Positions 17,111-25,474 of a stretch of 64,000 nt of DNA are shown here, one piece after another; the first letter of the stretch is position 1, and each line of letters begins with the position of its first letter. This stretch comes from Allosphingosinicella indica (GTDB lineage: Bacteria > Pseudomonadota > Alphaproteobacteria > Sphingomonadales > Sphingomonadaceae): positions 248,001 to 312,000 of the forward strand of contig NZ_LT840185.1 in assembly GCF_900177405.1 (NCBI RefSeq), read 5' to 3'. The notes below the pieces were generated by a model, which was given only the letters and a program-made list of their open reading frames with translations, searched no databases and was not told where the DNA came from. Position numbers and translations under genes: made by a program.

Positions 17111-17725
17111 ATGTCGAAGCGCTCCAGCGCAAAGTACAAGCTCGACCGCCGGATGGGCGAAAACATCTGGGGTCGTCCGAAGAGCCCGGTCAACAAGCGT
17201 GAATATGGCCCCGGCCAGCACGGCCAGCGCCGGAAGGGCAAGATGTCGGACTTCGGCATCCAGCTCCGCGCCAAGCAGAAGCTCAAGGGCTATTACGGCG
17301 ACGTCACCGAGAAGCAGTTCAAGAAGGCCTATATCGAGGCGTCGCGTATGAAGGGCGACACCGGCCAGAACATGATCGGTCTGCTCGAGCGCCGTCTCGA
17401 TGCGATCGTCTACCGCGCCAAGTTCGCGCCGACCATCTGGGCGGCCCGCCAGCTCGTCAGCCACGGCCACATCCGCGTCAACGGCGTGAAGTGCAACATC
17501 GCCTCGCGACGCTGCGCGGTCGGCGACGTCATCGAGCTCGGCTCGAAGGCGCAGGAAATGGCGCTGGTGATCGAGGCGCAGAGCCTCGCCGAGCGCGACG
17601 TGCCCGACTACATCGGCCAGGACGGCAACACGAAGGTCAGCTTTGTGCGCGTGCCGAGCCTCGACGAAGTGCCTTATCCGGTGAAGATGGAGCCGAACCT
17701 GGTCGTCGAGTTCTACTCGCGCTGA
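17111..17725 (+). CDS. rpsD: 30S ribosomal protein S4
   Basis: Primary 16S rRNA-binding protein of the small subunit, 204 residues. It shows the zinc-less alphaproteobacterial N-terminus [20 protein letters not shown], the [15 protein letters not shown] segment, the S4 RNA-binding domain (about 94-156) with [15 protein letters not shown] and [11 protein letters not shown], and the conserved ending [14 protein letters not shown]. It is transcribed alone with a strong terminator directly after. The roughly 200-base leader before it, shared with the divergent chorismate mutase gene, holds its promoter. Confidence 0.98.
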   Translation: MSKRSSAKYKLDRRMGENIWGRPKSPVNKREYGPGQHGQRRKGKMSDFGIQLRAKQKLKGYYGDVTEKQFKKAYIEASRMKGDTGQNMIGLLERRLDAIVYRAKFAPTIWAARQLVSHGHIRVNGVKCNIASRRCAVGDVIELGSKAQEMALVIEAQSLAERDVPDYIGQDGNTKVSFVRVPSLDEVPYPVKMEPNLVVEFYSR

Positions 17726-17744
17726 TCCGGATCCGGACGGATTG

Positions 17745-17779
17745 AAAAGGGGCGGCACTGCAAGGCGCCGCCCCTTTTT
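17745..17779. terminator. Bidirectional intrinsic terminator between rpsD and the S9 peptidase
   Basis: AAAAGGGGCGGC (17745-17756) and GCCGCCCCTTTTT (17767-17779) form a perfect 12-base stem with a ten-base loop and a T run on the plus strand. The minus strand also ends in a T run (CCCCTTTTC), so the hairpin can stop both convergent genes. Confidence 0.93.
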
Positions 17780-17782
17780 CTT

Positions 17783-19753
17783 TCACTTCATCGCGCCGTC
17801 GAGGAAGACACCGATCTTCTCGAGCATCTGAACGCGCACCTGCGAATCCACCAGGCTGTGCTCCAGATCGCGGTAGCGGACGAGTTCGCTCTTCTTGCCC
17901 GCCGCCTTGAGCGCAGCCTGCATCTTGTCCGACTGATCGATCGCGACGTTACGATCCTGATCACCATGGAACATCAGCACCGGCGCCTTTATCGCGGCGA
18001 CGTTGCGGAGCGGCGACCCCTCGACGACATGCGGCCCGGAGCCGATGTAATTCTTTACCAGCCGCTCATTGGTGAAACCGCGCGATTCGTCCTTGGTCAT
18101 CTGGAAATCGGTGACCGGCGCGATCGCGACGACAGCCTTGTACAGATCGGGCTCGACGACGCTCGACTGCAAAGCTGCATAGCCGCCGTAGGACCACCCA
18201 AGGATCGCGAGCTTGCCCGGCGCCGCAATTCCTTCCGAACCCAGCCATTTCGCGCCGGCGGTAATGTCCCCGATCGAGGTGCGCCAGCTCCGGAAGCCGT
18301 TCTGGGCGAGCCATTCGTCGCCATAACCCGACGACCCACGGTAGTTGGGCTGGAGCACGGCATAGCCCTTGGCGGCGAGGAACTGCGACAGCCAGTCGAA
18401 GCCCCATTCGTCGCGCGCGCTCGGGCCGCCATGGGGCAGCACGATCGCGGGCAGATTCTTGGCCTCCTTGCCCGCTGGCACGGTGAGATAGGCGGGCACC
18501 ATAGTCCCGTCCGACGCGGGATAGGAAACCGCCTTCACGTTGGCGAGCCGTGACTTTTCGAGGGCCGGCCGCGCGACCACGACCTCGGCCAGCTTCTTGC
18601 TCGGTTTGTCGAAGACGTAATAGCGGCCCGGGTCGGCGTCGCTCCCCGCATAGATCAACAGCGTGTTGTGATCCCGGCTCGATCCCGCGAACTGCACCAG
18701 CGGAAGATTTGGCAGCGCCTTCGACAGCGATTCCGCCAGCGCCTTATATTCGGGATCGAAATAGACCTCGTGGCGCCGTTCCTCGGCAAAGGTCACGCCG
18801 ATGATCCGATCGCCTTCCGCGATGCGGACGACATCGTCGACGTCCACCTTCGGGTTCGCATAGGCGAGATCAGTCGCCATCGAGCCGTCGAGCTTGACCC
18901 GATACAACGCCCAGCGCCCCTCGAGCTTCTTCAGCGTATAGACGCTGTCCACTTCTGCATCGATCGCGAGCGGGATCATGCCGACGCGGGTGTTACTGTC
19001 ATAGGTCCCGAACGGCTTCCATTCCTTCGAGCCGGTCGGCCGATAGAAATATTCGTACAGGCTGGTGAGCTGCTGCGACGTGCCCCGCTCGCTCCGCCGC
19101 ACTTCCATGATGCGGACATTGCCGCGCCCGTCGCTCATATAGTCGGACGCGACCTTGCTCGGCGGCTCGACCTGCGAGGCTTTGGTAGTGCGCACGTCAA
19201 TCCGGTCCACGCCAAGCCCATTCTTATCGCGCGCCAGGCGGGTGCCGATCATCCCGGCTTCGGGAATATATTCCCGGTTCATCAGGATGGCACCGCCGTC
19301 CTGCGGCAGCCAGTCGAGCACCGATCCGTCGAACTGCCGCAGCCGCGCATCATTGAACGAAGCGCGCTGCCCCAGCTGGGTGACGTTGCCGCCATCCATG
19401 TCGAGGCTGACCATCCGCGCGAACGGAATGAGATAACCCACCTGCTCCACCAGCGCGGAGACCTGACAGACAATCCGCGTATTGCTGACGAACTTGCACC
19501 AGTGCAGGCGATCCGGCTTGCCGGTGGAGCTCAACACCGGCTTTGGCTCGCCGTCGAGCTTGCTCGCCAGCACCACCGTCGACGCGCCCGGCCCCGGCGT
19601 CAGATACAAGATGCTCTTGCCGTCCGGCGAGATGTCGATGTCTTCAACGCTTTCGCGCATGCCGAACATCATCGCCGTCTCGTCCTTGGCGAAGACGACG
19701 GACGGCGCCGCCAGCGCGAGCGCCGACGCGAAATAACCCAGCGATTTTAGCAT
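17783..19753 (-). CDS. Exported S9-family (prolyl oligopeptidase) peptidase
   Basis: A 656-residue serine peptidase of the S9 family (dipeptidyl or acylaminoacyl peptidase type). A signal peptide (LGYFASALALAAPSVVFA) sends it to the periplasm. The N-terminal two thirds is a beta-propeller-like region with a DIDISPDGKSILYL blade, and the C-terminal alpha/beta-hydrolase domain has the nucleophile in GWSYGGYAALQ (Ser near 521), the acid in FHGDQDRN (near 600) and the His in RDLEHSL (near 632). The start ATG follows a strong GGGGAGG box. It is divergent from another exported peptidase, suggesting joint use of peptides. Confidence 0.92.
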   Translation of the reverse strand: MLKSLGYFASALALAAPSVVFAKDETAMMFGMRESVEDIDISPDGKSILYLTPGPGASTVVLASKLDGEPKPVLSSTGKPDRLHWCKFVSNTRIVCQVSALVEQVGYLIPFARMVSLDMDGGNVTQLGQRASFNDARLRQFDGSVLDWLPQDGGAILMNREYIPEAGMIGTRLARDKNGLGVDRIDVRTTKASQVEPPSKVASDYMSDGRGNVRIMEVRRSERGTSQQLTSLYEYFYRPTGSKEWKPFGTYDSNTRVGMIPLAIDAEVDSVYTLKKLEGRWALYRVKLDGSMATDLAYANPKVDVDDVVRIAEGDRIIGVTFAEERRHEVYFDPEYKALAESLSKALPNLPLVQFAGSSRDHNTLLIYAGSDADPGRYYVFDKPSKKLAEVVVARPALEKSRLANVKAVSYPASDGTMVPAYLTVPAGKEAKNLPAIVLPHGGPSARDEWGFDWLSQFLAAKGYAVLQPNYRGSSGYGDEWLAQNGFRSWRTSIGDITAGAKWLGSEGIAAPGKLAILGWSYGGYAALQSSVVEPDLYKAVVAIAPVTDFQMTKDESRGFTNERLVKNYIGSGPHVVEGSPLRNVAAIKAPVLMFHGDQDRNVAIDQSDKMQAALKAAGKKSELVRYRDLEHSLVDSQVRVQMLEKIGVFLDGAMK

Positions 19754-19877
19754 GTTTCCTCCCCTGCTGTGCTCCTGCCTAGCGCGTGGGGGAAGCATAA
19801 CGCAACCGGTTCGATCGCTTGCCTTGCGCCGAAACGGAGGCACCGCCTATAGCCGCGGGCAAGCAGAGGAGATGCCG

Positions 19878-21545
19878 ATGTTGCGCGCCGCCCTTTCCCT
19901 CGTCCCCGCGCTGGTGCTGGCCGGTTGCGCCGCTGCCGGCCCGGCCGACCGACCCGCGGCCGCCAACCGCGCCGCCACGCCCGAGATCTCCGTGGCGACG
20001 CTGGCCGATGTCACGCGCATCCTCTCGTCCGACGAATATGAGGGCCGCGCGCCGACCACGGCGGGGGAGGAGAAGACCGTCACCCTGCTCGCCGACCACT
20101 TCGCCAAGGCGGGGCTGAAGCCCGGCAACAACGGAAGCTGGTTCCAGAACGTGCCGCTGGTCGAGACCACCGCGGCGCCGACCGCGCTGAGCGTGACCGG
20201 CGGCAAGGCGCCGCTCAGCCTCGCCTTCCGCACCGACATGGTCGCCAATTCCTATCGCGTGCAGCCAAGTGTGTCGGTCAAGGACAGCGACATCGTCTTC
20301 GTCGGCTATGGCATCAACGCGCCTGAGCGTGGCTGGAACGATTATGCCGGGCTCGACGTCAAGGGGAAGACCGTCGTCATCCTGGTCAACGATCCCGACT
20401 GGCAAAACGAGGGGCTGGAAGGTCCGTTCGGCGGGCGGGCGATGACCTATTACGGGCGCTGGACCTACAAATATGAGGAAGCTGCGCGACAGGGCGCCGC
20501 CGCCGCCTTCATCGTCCACGACACCGCCCCCGCCGCCTATGGCTGGAACGTCGTCCAGTCGTCTTGGACGGGCGCGCAGTACAATATGGACGCTGCCAAC
20601 AATCACATGGACCAGTCGAGCGTCATCGGCTGGCTGACCAACGACGCCGCGCAGCGCCTGTTCGCCGCCGCGGGCCAGGATCTGGCACAGCTTACCGTCG
20701 CCGCGAAGCAGCCGGGCTTCAAGGCCGTGCCGTTCGGTCTCAAGGCCTCCGTTTCACTGACCCAGAAGATCAAGCGCCAAGCGTCGCGCAACGTGATCGG
20801 CATCCTGCCCGGCACCACGCGGCCAGACGAATATGTCATCTACACCGCGCATTGGGACCACCTCGGCCGCTGCGAAGCGGACGCGTCCGGCGACGACATC
20901 TGCAACGGCGCGCTCGACAACGCCACCGGCACCGCCGCGCTGGTCGCGCTGGCCGAGGCCTACCAGAAGGCGGGAGCACCCGAACGGTCGGTGATCTTCC
21001 TCGCCGTCACGGCAGAGGAATCCGGGCTGCTCGGATCGCGCTATTATGGCGAGAATCCGGTCTATCCGCTCAACAAGACGGTCGGCGGGGTCAACATGGA
21101 CGGACTCAACGTCACCGGAACCAGCCGCGACTTCGTGGTCATCGGCCCCGGCAAGTCAGAGCTCGAGGATTATCTGAAGCGCGAGACCGATGCGCGCGGC
21201 CTGGTCCTCAAAAACGAGCCGACGCCCGAGGCGGGCTATTATTACCGCTCGGACCATTTCAGCCTCGCCAAGTTCGGTGTGCCGATGCTGTACGGCGAGG
21301 GCGGCGAGGATCTGGTCGAGGGCGGCGTCGCGGCCGGGCGCGCCGCCTCCGAGGATTATCGCACCAACCGCTACCACCAGCCGAGCGACGAGTTCGATCC
21401 CAACTGGAAATGGGACGGCGCGGTGCGCGATCTGGAAATCTATTATGCGATCGGCCGCGCGCTTGCCGACAGCGACGCCTGGCCTAACTGGCGCGAGGGC
21501 GACGAATTCCGCGCGATCCGCGACCGGAGCCGGACCGGCCGGTGA
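19878..21545 (+). CDS. Lipoprotein M28-family metallopeptidase
   Basis: A zinc-dependent aminopeptidase-type protein, about 555 residues. The N-terminus is a lipoprotein signal (LVPALVLAGC), so it is anchored to a membrane. A PA-domain insert (about 130-250, with VFVGYGINAPERGW and DVKGKTVVILVNDPDW) precedes the catalytic domain, which shows the metal ligands in TAHWDHLG, NGALDNATGTAA, AEESGLLGS and the later YYRSDHFSLAKFG. AGAGGAG at 19865-19871 points to the ATG at 19878 rather than 19872. It overlaps the following agmatine deiminase gene by four bases. Confidence 0.92.
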   Translation: MLRAALSLVPALVLAGCAAAGPADRPAAANRAATPEISVATLADVTRILSSDEYEGRAPTTAGEEKTVTLLADHFAKAGLKPGNNGSWFQNVPLVETTAAPTALSVTGGKAPLSLAFRTDMVANSYRVQPSVSVKDSDIVFVGYGINAPERGWNDYAGLDVKGKTVVILVNDPDWQNEGLEGPFGGRAMTYYGRWTYKYEEAARQGAAAAFIVHDTAPAAYGWNVVQSSWTGAQYNMDAANNHMDQSSVIGWLTNDAAQRLFAAAGQDLAQLTVAAKQPGFKAVPFGLKASVSLTQKIKRQASRNVIGILPGTTRPDEYVIYTAHWDHLGRCEADASGDDICNGALDNATGTAALVALAEAYQKAGAPERSVIFLAVTAEESGLLGSRYYGENPVYPLNKTVGGVNMDGLNVTGTSRDFVVIGPGKSELEDYLKRETDARGLVLKNEPTPEAGYYYRSDHFSLAKFGVPMLYGEGGEDLVEGGVAAGRAASEDYRTNRYHQPSDEFDPNWKWDGAVRDLEIYYAIGRALADSDAWPNWREGDEFRAIRDRSRTGR

Positions 21546-22522
21546 CGATCCGCCGCCAGCCTGCCGAATGGGCGCCGCATGCCTGGGTATGGATCGGTTT
21601 TCCGAGCCATGCCGAGCTCTGGGAAGACGATCTGGAGCCGGCGCGTGCCGAAGTCGCCGCGTTCGCCGCCGCCGTCCATGCCGCCGGGCGCGGCGAGGAA
21701 GTGCGGCTCGTCGCAGCGGACGAGGAATCCGCAGCGGTTGCGCGGCGGCTGGCGCCGTTCGCGACGGTGATCGTCGAGCCGTTCGGCGACATCTGGCTGC
21801 GCGATACCGGGCCGATCGTGCTGGGCAGCGGCGATGAACGGCTTGCGGCGCGGTTCGGCTTCAACGGCTGGGGCGGCAAATATGATCTGCCCGGCGATGA
21901 AAGCGTCGGATCGGGCATCGCGGCGGCGGCGGGTCTGCCGGTGGCTCAGCATGGCTGGATTCTGGAAGGCGGCGCGATCGATGCCGATGGGTCGGGTGTG
22001 ATCGTCACCACCGAGCAATGCCTGCTCAACCCCAATCGCAATCCCGCGATGGACCGCGCCAAGGTTGAGGCACGGCTGCGCACCGATCTCGGTGTCGAGC
22101 GCATCCTCTGGCTCGGCGACGGATTGCTCAACGACCATACCGACGGCCATGTCGACAACCTGGCCCGCTTCGTCGGTGCGGGGCGGGTGGCGATCCCGGT
22201 TCCGGCGGACGCCGACGATCCCAATGCTGCCGTTTACGCGGACGCCAAGGCGCGCGCGGAAACCTTCGGCCTGGAGGTCGTCGCGCTCCCCTCGCCCGGC
22301 CTGGTTGAGCGCGACGGCGAGATCATCCCCGCTTCTTACATGAACTTCTACATCGGCAATGCATCGGTGGTGGTGCCGGTCTACGGCGCCACCAATGATG
22401 ATGCCGCGGTCGCCGCCATCGCCGGGCTCTTTCCGGGACGCGAGGTGGTTGGCCTCCGCGCTGATCACATCCTCACCGGCGGCGGCAGCTTCCACTGCAT
22501 CAGCCAGCAGGTGCCGGTTTAA
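21542..22522 (+). CDS. aguA: Agmatine deiminase
   Basis: Converts agmatine to N-carbamoylputrescine and ammonia. The 326 residues match the family: PAEWAPHAWVWIGFP at the N-terminus, DIWLRDTGPI, FNGWGGKYDLPGDE, LEGGAIDADGSG, the catalytic His region NDHTDGHVDN and the active-site Cys near 319 in GGGSFHCISQQ. The GTG start overlaps the TGA of the M28 peptidase gene. It is followed by the gene for the next enzyme of the pathway, separated by a palindromic repeat. Confidence 0.96.
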   Translation: MTIRRQPAEWAPHAWVWIGFPSHAELWEDDLEPARAEVAAFAAAVHAAGRGEEVRLVAADEESAAVARRLAPFATVIVEPFGDIWLRDTGPIVLGSGDERLAARFGFNGWGGKYDLPGDESVGSGIAAAAGLPVAQHGWILEGGAIDADGSGVIVTTEQCLLNPNRNPAMDRAKVEARLRTDLGVERILWLGDGLLNDHTDGHVDNLARFVGAGRVAIPVPADADDPNAAVYADAKARAETFGLEVVALPSPGLVERDGEIIPASYMNFYIGNASVVVPVYGATNDDAAVAAIAGLFPGREVVGLRADHILTGGGSFHCISQQVPV

Positions 22523-22527
22523 CGGTT

Positions 22528-22607
22528 CGTCATTGCGAGCGAAGCGAAGCAATCCATATTGGTAGCAAGGATGGATTGCTTCGTCGCATCCGCTCCTCGC
22601 AATGACG
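22528..22607. repeat. Palindromic repeat, GTCATTGCGAGC family, copy A
   Basis: A palindrome with ends CGTCATTGCGAGC and CGCAATGACG, containing AAGCAATCCAT on the left and ATGGATTGCTTCGTC on the right. The same sequence pattern recurs at 55837-55928. Such dispersed palindromes are known in many alphaproteobacteria. This one lies between aguA and aguB and would form a stem in the mRNA. Confidence 0.85.
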
Positions 22608-22623
22608 GTTCAGGAGATTACGA

Positions 22624-23472
22624 TTGACCAAGCTCACCGTCGCCGCGCTCCAGCTCGCCTTCACCGATTGCGTCGAGGACAATATCGCCGCCGTCTCCGA
22701 ACTGGTGCGCGAGGCGGCCGCCAAGGGCGCGAAGCTGATCCTTCCGCCCGAACTGTTTGAAGGCCATTATTTCTGCCGCACGCAGGACGAGGGCCATTTT
22801 GGCCGCGCGCTGCCGACCGCCGAACATCCCGCCGTGAAGGCGATGCAGGCGCTCGCCGCGGAGCTCGGCGTGTACATCCCGACGTCTTTCTTCGAGGCGG
22901 ACGGGCATCATCACTACAACAGTCTGGCGATGATCGACGACGGCGGCGCGGTGATGGGCGTCTATCGCAAGAGCCACATCCCCGATGGCCCCGGCTATTC
23001 GGAGAAATTCTACTTCCGCCCCGGCAACACCGGCTTCCGCACCTTCAAGACGCCGCTCGGCACCGTCGGTCCGGCGATCTGCTGGGATCAATGGTATCCC
23101 GAGACTGCGCGCAGCCTGATGCTGCAGGGCGCGGAAATCCTGCTGTTCCCGACCGCGATCGGCACCGAGCCGCACGATCCCGATCTCGATACGTCGCGGC
23201 TGTGGCGGCGCGCGATGATCGGCCATGCCGTCTCCAATGTCGTCCCCGTCGTCGCCGCCAACCGTATCGGTAGTGAGGACGGCCAGCGCTTCTACGGCCA
23301 CAGCTTCATCTGCGACGAGCGCGGCGACATGCTGGCGGAGTTCGGCGCGGAGGAGACCGGCGTGCTGATCGCGACCGTCGATCTCGATCAGGCGTGCCGC
23401 CATCGCGCCGCTTTCGGCTTCTTCCGCGACCGGCGGCCCGATCTCTACGGCCGCATCGCCGAGGACGCCTAG
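22624..23472 (+). CDS. aguB: N-carbamoylputrescine amidase
   Basis: Nitrilase-superfamily hydrolase that splits N-carbamoylputrescine into putrescine, CO2 and ammonia. The Glu-Lys-Cys triad is visible in LPPELFEGHYF, YRKSHIPDGPGY and AICWDQWYPE; length of 282 aa is normal. The TTG start has AGGAG at 22612-22616 seven bases upstream. With aguA it forms a complete arginine-decarboxylase-derived route to putrescine. The two genes are split by a palindromic repeat but probably remain one transcript. Its end overlaps a convergent micro-gene by four bases. Confidence 0.95.
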   Translation: MTKLTVAALQLAFTDCVEDNIAAVSELVREAAAKGAKLILPPELFEGHYFCRTQDEGHFGRALPTAEHPAVKAMQALAAELGVYIPTSFFEADGHHHYNSLAMIDDGGAVMGVYRKSHIPDGPGYSEKFYFRPGNTGFRTFKTPLGTVGPAICWDQWYPETARSLMLQGAEILLFPTAIGTEPHDPDLDTSRLWRRAMIGHAVSNVVPVVAANRIGSEDGQRFYGHSFICDERGDMLAEFGAEETGVLIATVDLDQACRHRAAFGFFRDRRPDLYGRIAEDA

Positions 23473-23639
23473 CGCCGCCGCTCGCGCAGCTTGCGGGCGA
23501 TGCCGCGCAGGATGAGATAGGTCGCGCCGGCCACGAGCAGCGCGCTCGCTGCCAGCCCCGCGATGCCGACACCGACCCACAGACCCGCGTGAATCAGGAT
23601 CAGCATGAAGTCCGCGATCGCCGCGGTCGCCTGGATCAT
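23469..23639 (-). CDS. Micro-protein with one or two membrane segments, coupled to the uracil-DNA glycosylase gene
   Basis: A 56-residue frame. The ATG at 23639-23637 overlaps the TGA of the upstream uracil-DNA glycosylase gene (ATGA), and its stop overlaps the end of convergent aguB. The product has a hydrophobic segment (FMLILIHAGLWVGVG) continuing to another (AGLAASALLVAGATYLIL), then an Arg/Lys-rich tail (RKLRERRR). The tight start overlap and membrane-plus-basic pattern support a real gene. No family is recognised; too short for many gene finders. Confidence 0.6.
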   Translation of the reverse strand: MIQATAAIADFMLILIHAGLWVGVGIAGLAASALLVAGATYLILRGIARKLRERRR

Positions 23640-24301
23640 TGCGCCAGCTCCAGCGCCCGCGCGAACACCGCTTCGAACATCGGCGCGGTGAGCCGCCCGG
23701 TGTTCTGGTTGTAGCGCGAGCAGTGATAGCTATCGACGAGGGTGCGGCCATCGGGCAGGCGATGTTCGGCGAGATGGCCGAACTTATAGGCGGAGAGCTT
23801 GCCGCCCGCCGTTCGCACCGCCGATCCGTGCGCGATCTGGCCGAGCGCCACCAGCACCCGCGCGCGCCGCATCATGGCAAGCTGCGCCTCGTAGAACGGC
23901 CGGCAGGTCGCGATCTCCTGCGGGGTCGGCTTATTTTGCGGCGGTAGGCATTTCACCGAATTGAGAATCGCTACGCCATTGAGGCGCAGACTATCGTCGG
24001 GCCGCTCGGCATAGACGCCCTCCGCCAATCCGAACTTTCCAAGCGTCTCGAACAGCAATACGCCGGCATGATCGCCGGTGAAGGGACGCCCGGTGCGGTT
24101 GGCGCCATGCTTGCCGGGGGCGAGCCCGACGATGACGAGCCAGGCATCGGGATCGCCGAACGCGGGGACCGGCGCGTTCCACCAGCCGGGGTGCGCCTCG
24201 CGCAATTCTTCGCGGAATGCGACCAGCCGCGGACAGAGCGGACAATCGCGCGACGGCTCGCCCGCTAGCGCGGCGGGTTGGGAAAAGCTGGCGGTCAGCA
24301 T
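23636..24301 (-). CDS. Uracil-DNA glycosylase, family 5 (UdgB-like)
   Basis: Iron-sulfur uracil-DNA glycosylase of base excision repair, about 221 residues. Cysteines at about 20, 23, 118 and 133 (CPLC, VKCLPP, ATCRPF) fit the [4Fe-4S] ligands. The active-site segment GLAPGKHGANRTGRPFTGD is the mark of family 5, which lacks the usual polar Asn/Asp of family 4. The C-terminal YHCSRYN motif also matches. The start was taken at the ATG giving LTASFSQPAAL; more upstream codons run into the folK promoter. Coupled to a micro-protein gene downstream. Confidence 0.88.
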   Translation of the reverse strand: MLTASFSQPAALAGEPSRDCPLCPRLVAFREELREAHPGWWNAPVPAFGDPDAWLVIVGLAPGKHGANRTGRPFTGDHAGVLLFETLGKFGLAEGVYAERPDDSLRLNGVAILNSVKCLPPQNKPTPQEIATCRPFYEAQLAMMRRARVLVALGQIAHGSAVRTAGGKLSAYKFGHLAEHRLPDGRTLVDSYHCSRYNQNTGRLTAPMFEAVFARALELAQ

Positions 24302-24325
24302 GGCTTGGAGTCTAGGCGGCGGGTG

Positions 24326-24835
24326 ATGGGGAAGACAAGCTATGCGATCGCGCTTGGTTCCAACCGGCGCCACGGCCGCCACGGCGCGCCGGAGGCGGTT
24401 CTGCGCGCCGCAGTGGCGGAAATCGGCAAGCTGGGCGACGTTATTCGCGTCTCGCGCATCATTAGCACGCCGCCGCTCGGGCCAGCGGGGCGCAGCTTCG
24501 CCAATGCCGCGCTGCTGCTCGAATCAGAGCTGAACCCTCCGGCGCTGCTCGCCGCACTGAAAACCGTCGAGCACCGCTTCGGCCGCCGCCGCGGGCGGCG
24601 CTGGGGGCCGCGCGTGCTGGATCTCGACATCATCCTCTGGTCCGGGGGGATGTGGGCCGGGGATGGTCTGACCGTCCCCCACCCAGCCTTCCGAACCCGC
24701 GGCTTCGTCCTTGAGCCGCTCGCCGAGATCGCGCCGCTTTGGCGCGATCCTGTCAACGGCCGCACCGTCCGCCAGCTTCGCGCGCGGTTGACCCGGCCCC
24801 GCCCCGCTCCTAGGTGCGTCGCGAAGGGCCGTTAG
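24326..24835 (+). CDS. folK: 2-amino-4-hydroxy-6-hydroxymethyldihydropteridine pyrophosphokinase
   Basis: Transfers pyrophosphate from ATP to the pterin precursor of folate. The 169 residues show ALGSNRRHGRHG at the N-terminus, FANAALLLES in place of the usual NxV stretch, a RWGPRVLDLDIIL motif with the metal-binding aspartates, and VPHPAFRTRGFVLEPLAEIAP. The reading frame runs into the adjoining tRNA-Lys gene, so its last residues (AKGR) and stop codon are encoded by the tRNA 5' acceptor and D-stem bases. Start at ATG 24326; a GTG at 24323 is equally placed. Confidence 0.93.
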   Translation: MGKTSYAIALGSNRRHGRHGAPEAVLRAAVAEIGKLGDVIRVSRIISTPPLGPAGRSFANAALLLESELNPPALLAALKTVEHRFGRRRGRRWGPRVLDLDIILWSGGMWAGDGLTVPHPAFRTRGFVLEPLAEIAPLWRDPVNGRTVRQLRARLTRPRPAPRCVAKGR

Positions 24836-24901
24836 CTCAGTCGGTAGAGCAACTGACTTTTAATCAGTAGGTCGCTGGTTCGAACCCAGCACGGCTCACC
24901 A
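24826..24901 (+). tRNA. tRNA-Lys (anticodon TTT)
   Basis: A 76-base cloverleaf: acceptor GGGCCGT pairs with ACGGCTC, D-arm AGCTCAGTCGGTAGAGC, anticodon arm with the TTT triplet in CTTTTAA, T-arm GGTTCGAACC. The discriminator A and an encoded CCA follow. The first ten bases overlap the end of folK. Confidence 0.98.
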
Positions 24902-24924
24902 CTCTTCGTTTCGGGGATCCGGCC

Positions 24925-25359
24925 ATGACACTGTTCCGCCTCGCCGCCGCGGCGCTCGCCTGCGCGATGCCGGCCGCCGCCATCGCCACGGTCACCGTCT
25001 ATCGCGATCCCGGCTGCGGCTGCTGCGTCAAATGGGCGGAGCACGCCAAGCGCGAACTGAAGCGTGAGGTCCGCATCGTCAACACGGGTGATCGCGCCGC
25101 CGTCGCCGCGCGCCACGGCGTGCCGCGCGAGCTTGCGTCCTGCCACACTACGATCATCGATGGCATGGTGTTCGAAGGCCATGTGCCGATCGCCGATGTC
25201 CGTCGCGCGTTGGCCAGCAAGCCCAAGGGCGTCCGCGGCCTCGCGGTGCCGGGCATGCCGATCGGATTGCCCGGCATGGAAGTTCCCGGCGCCAAGCCGC
25301 AGCCATATGCGGTGATCGCCTTCGGCCCCGCCGGCAACCGCGTCTTCGCCCGCCACTGA
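24925..25359 (+). CDS. DUF411 periplasmic metal-binding protein
   Basis: A 144-residue exported protein of the DUF411 family, which is tied to copper or other metal handling. It has a signal peptide ending around PAAAIA and a CGCCVKW motif with three cysteines near residue 31-34, preceded by VYRDPG. The later segments CHTTIIDGMVFEGHVP, the glycine-rich VPGMPIGLPGMEVPG and ending YAVIAFG are typical. It stands just after tRNA-Lys; no copper gene is adjacent, so the metal is unknown. Confidence 0.9.
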   Translation: MTLFRLAAAALACAMPAAAIATVTVYRDPGCGCCVKWAEHAKRELKREVRIVNTGDRAAVAARHGVPRELASCHTTIIDGMVFEGHVPIADVRRALASKPKGVRGLAVPGMPIGLPGMEVPGAKPQPYAVIAFGPAGNRVFARH

Positions 25360-25474
25360 TCCGTGCCGCCGTCGCGTAAAGTCACGGCCGCGCATCTCCC
25401 CATTTCCGGCTATGGCGCGCGGCGTCCGGCTTCGCTTATAAGCCCCGACGATGAAACGCCCGGGGGGAACGCGC

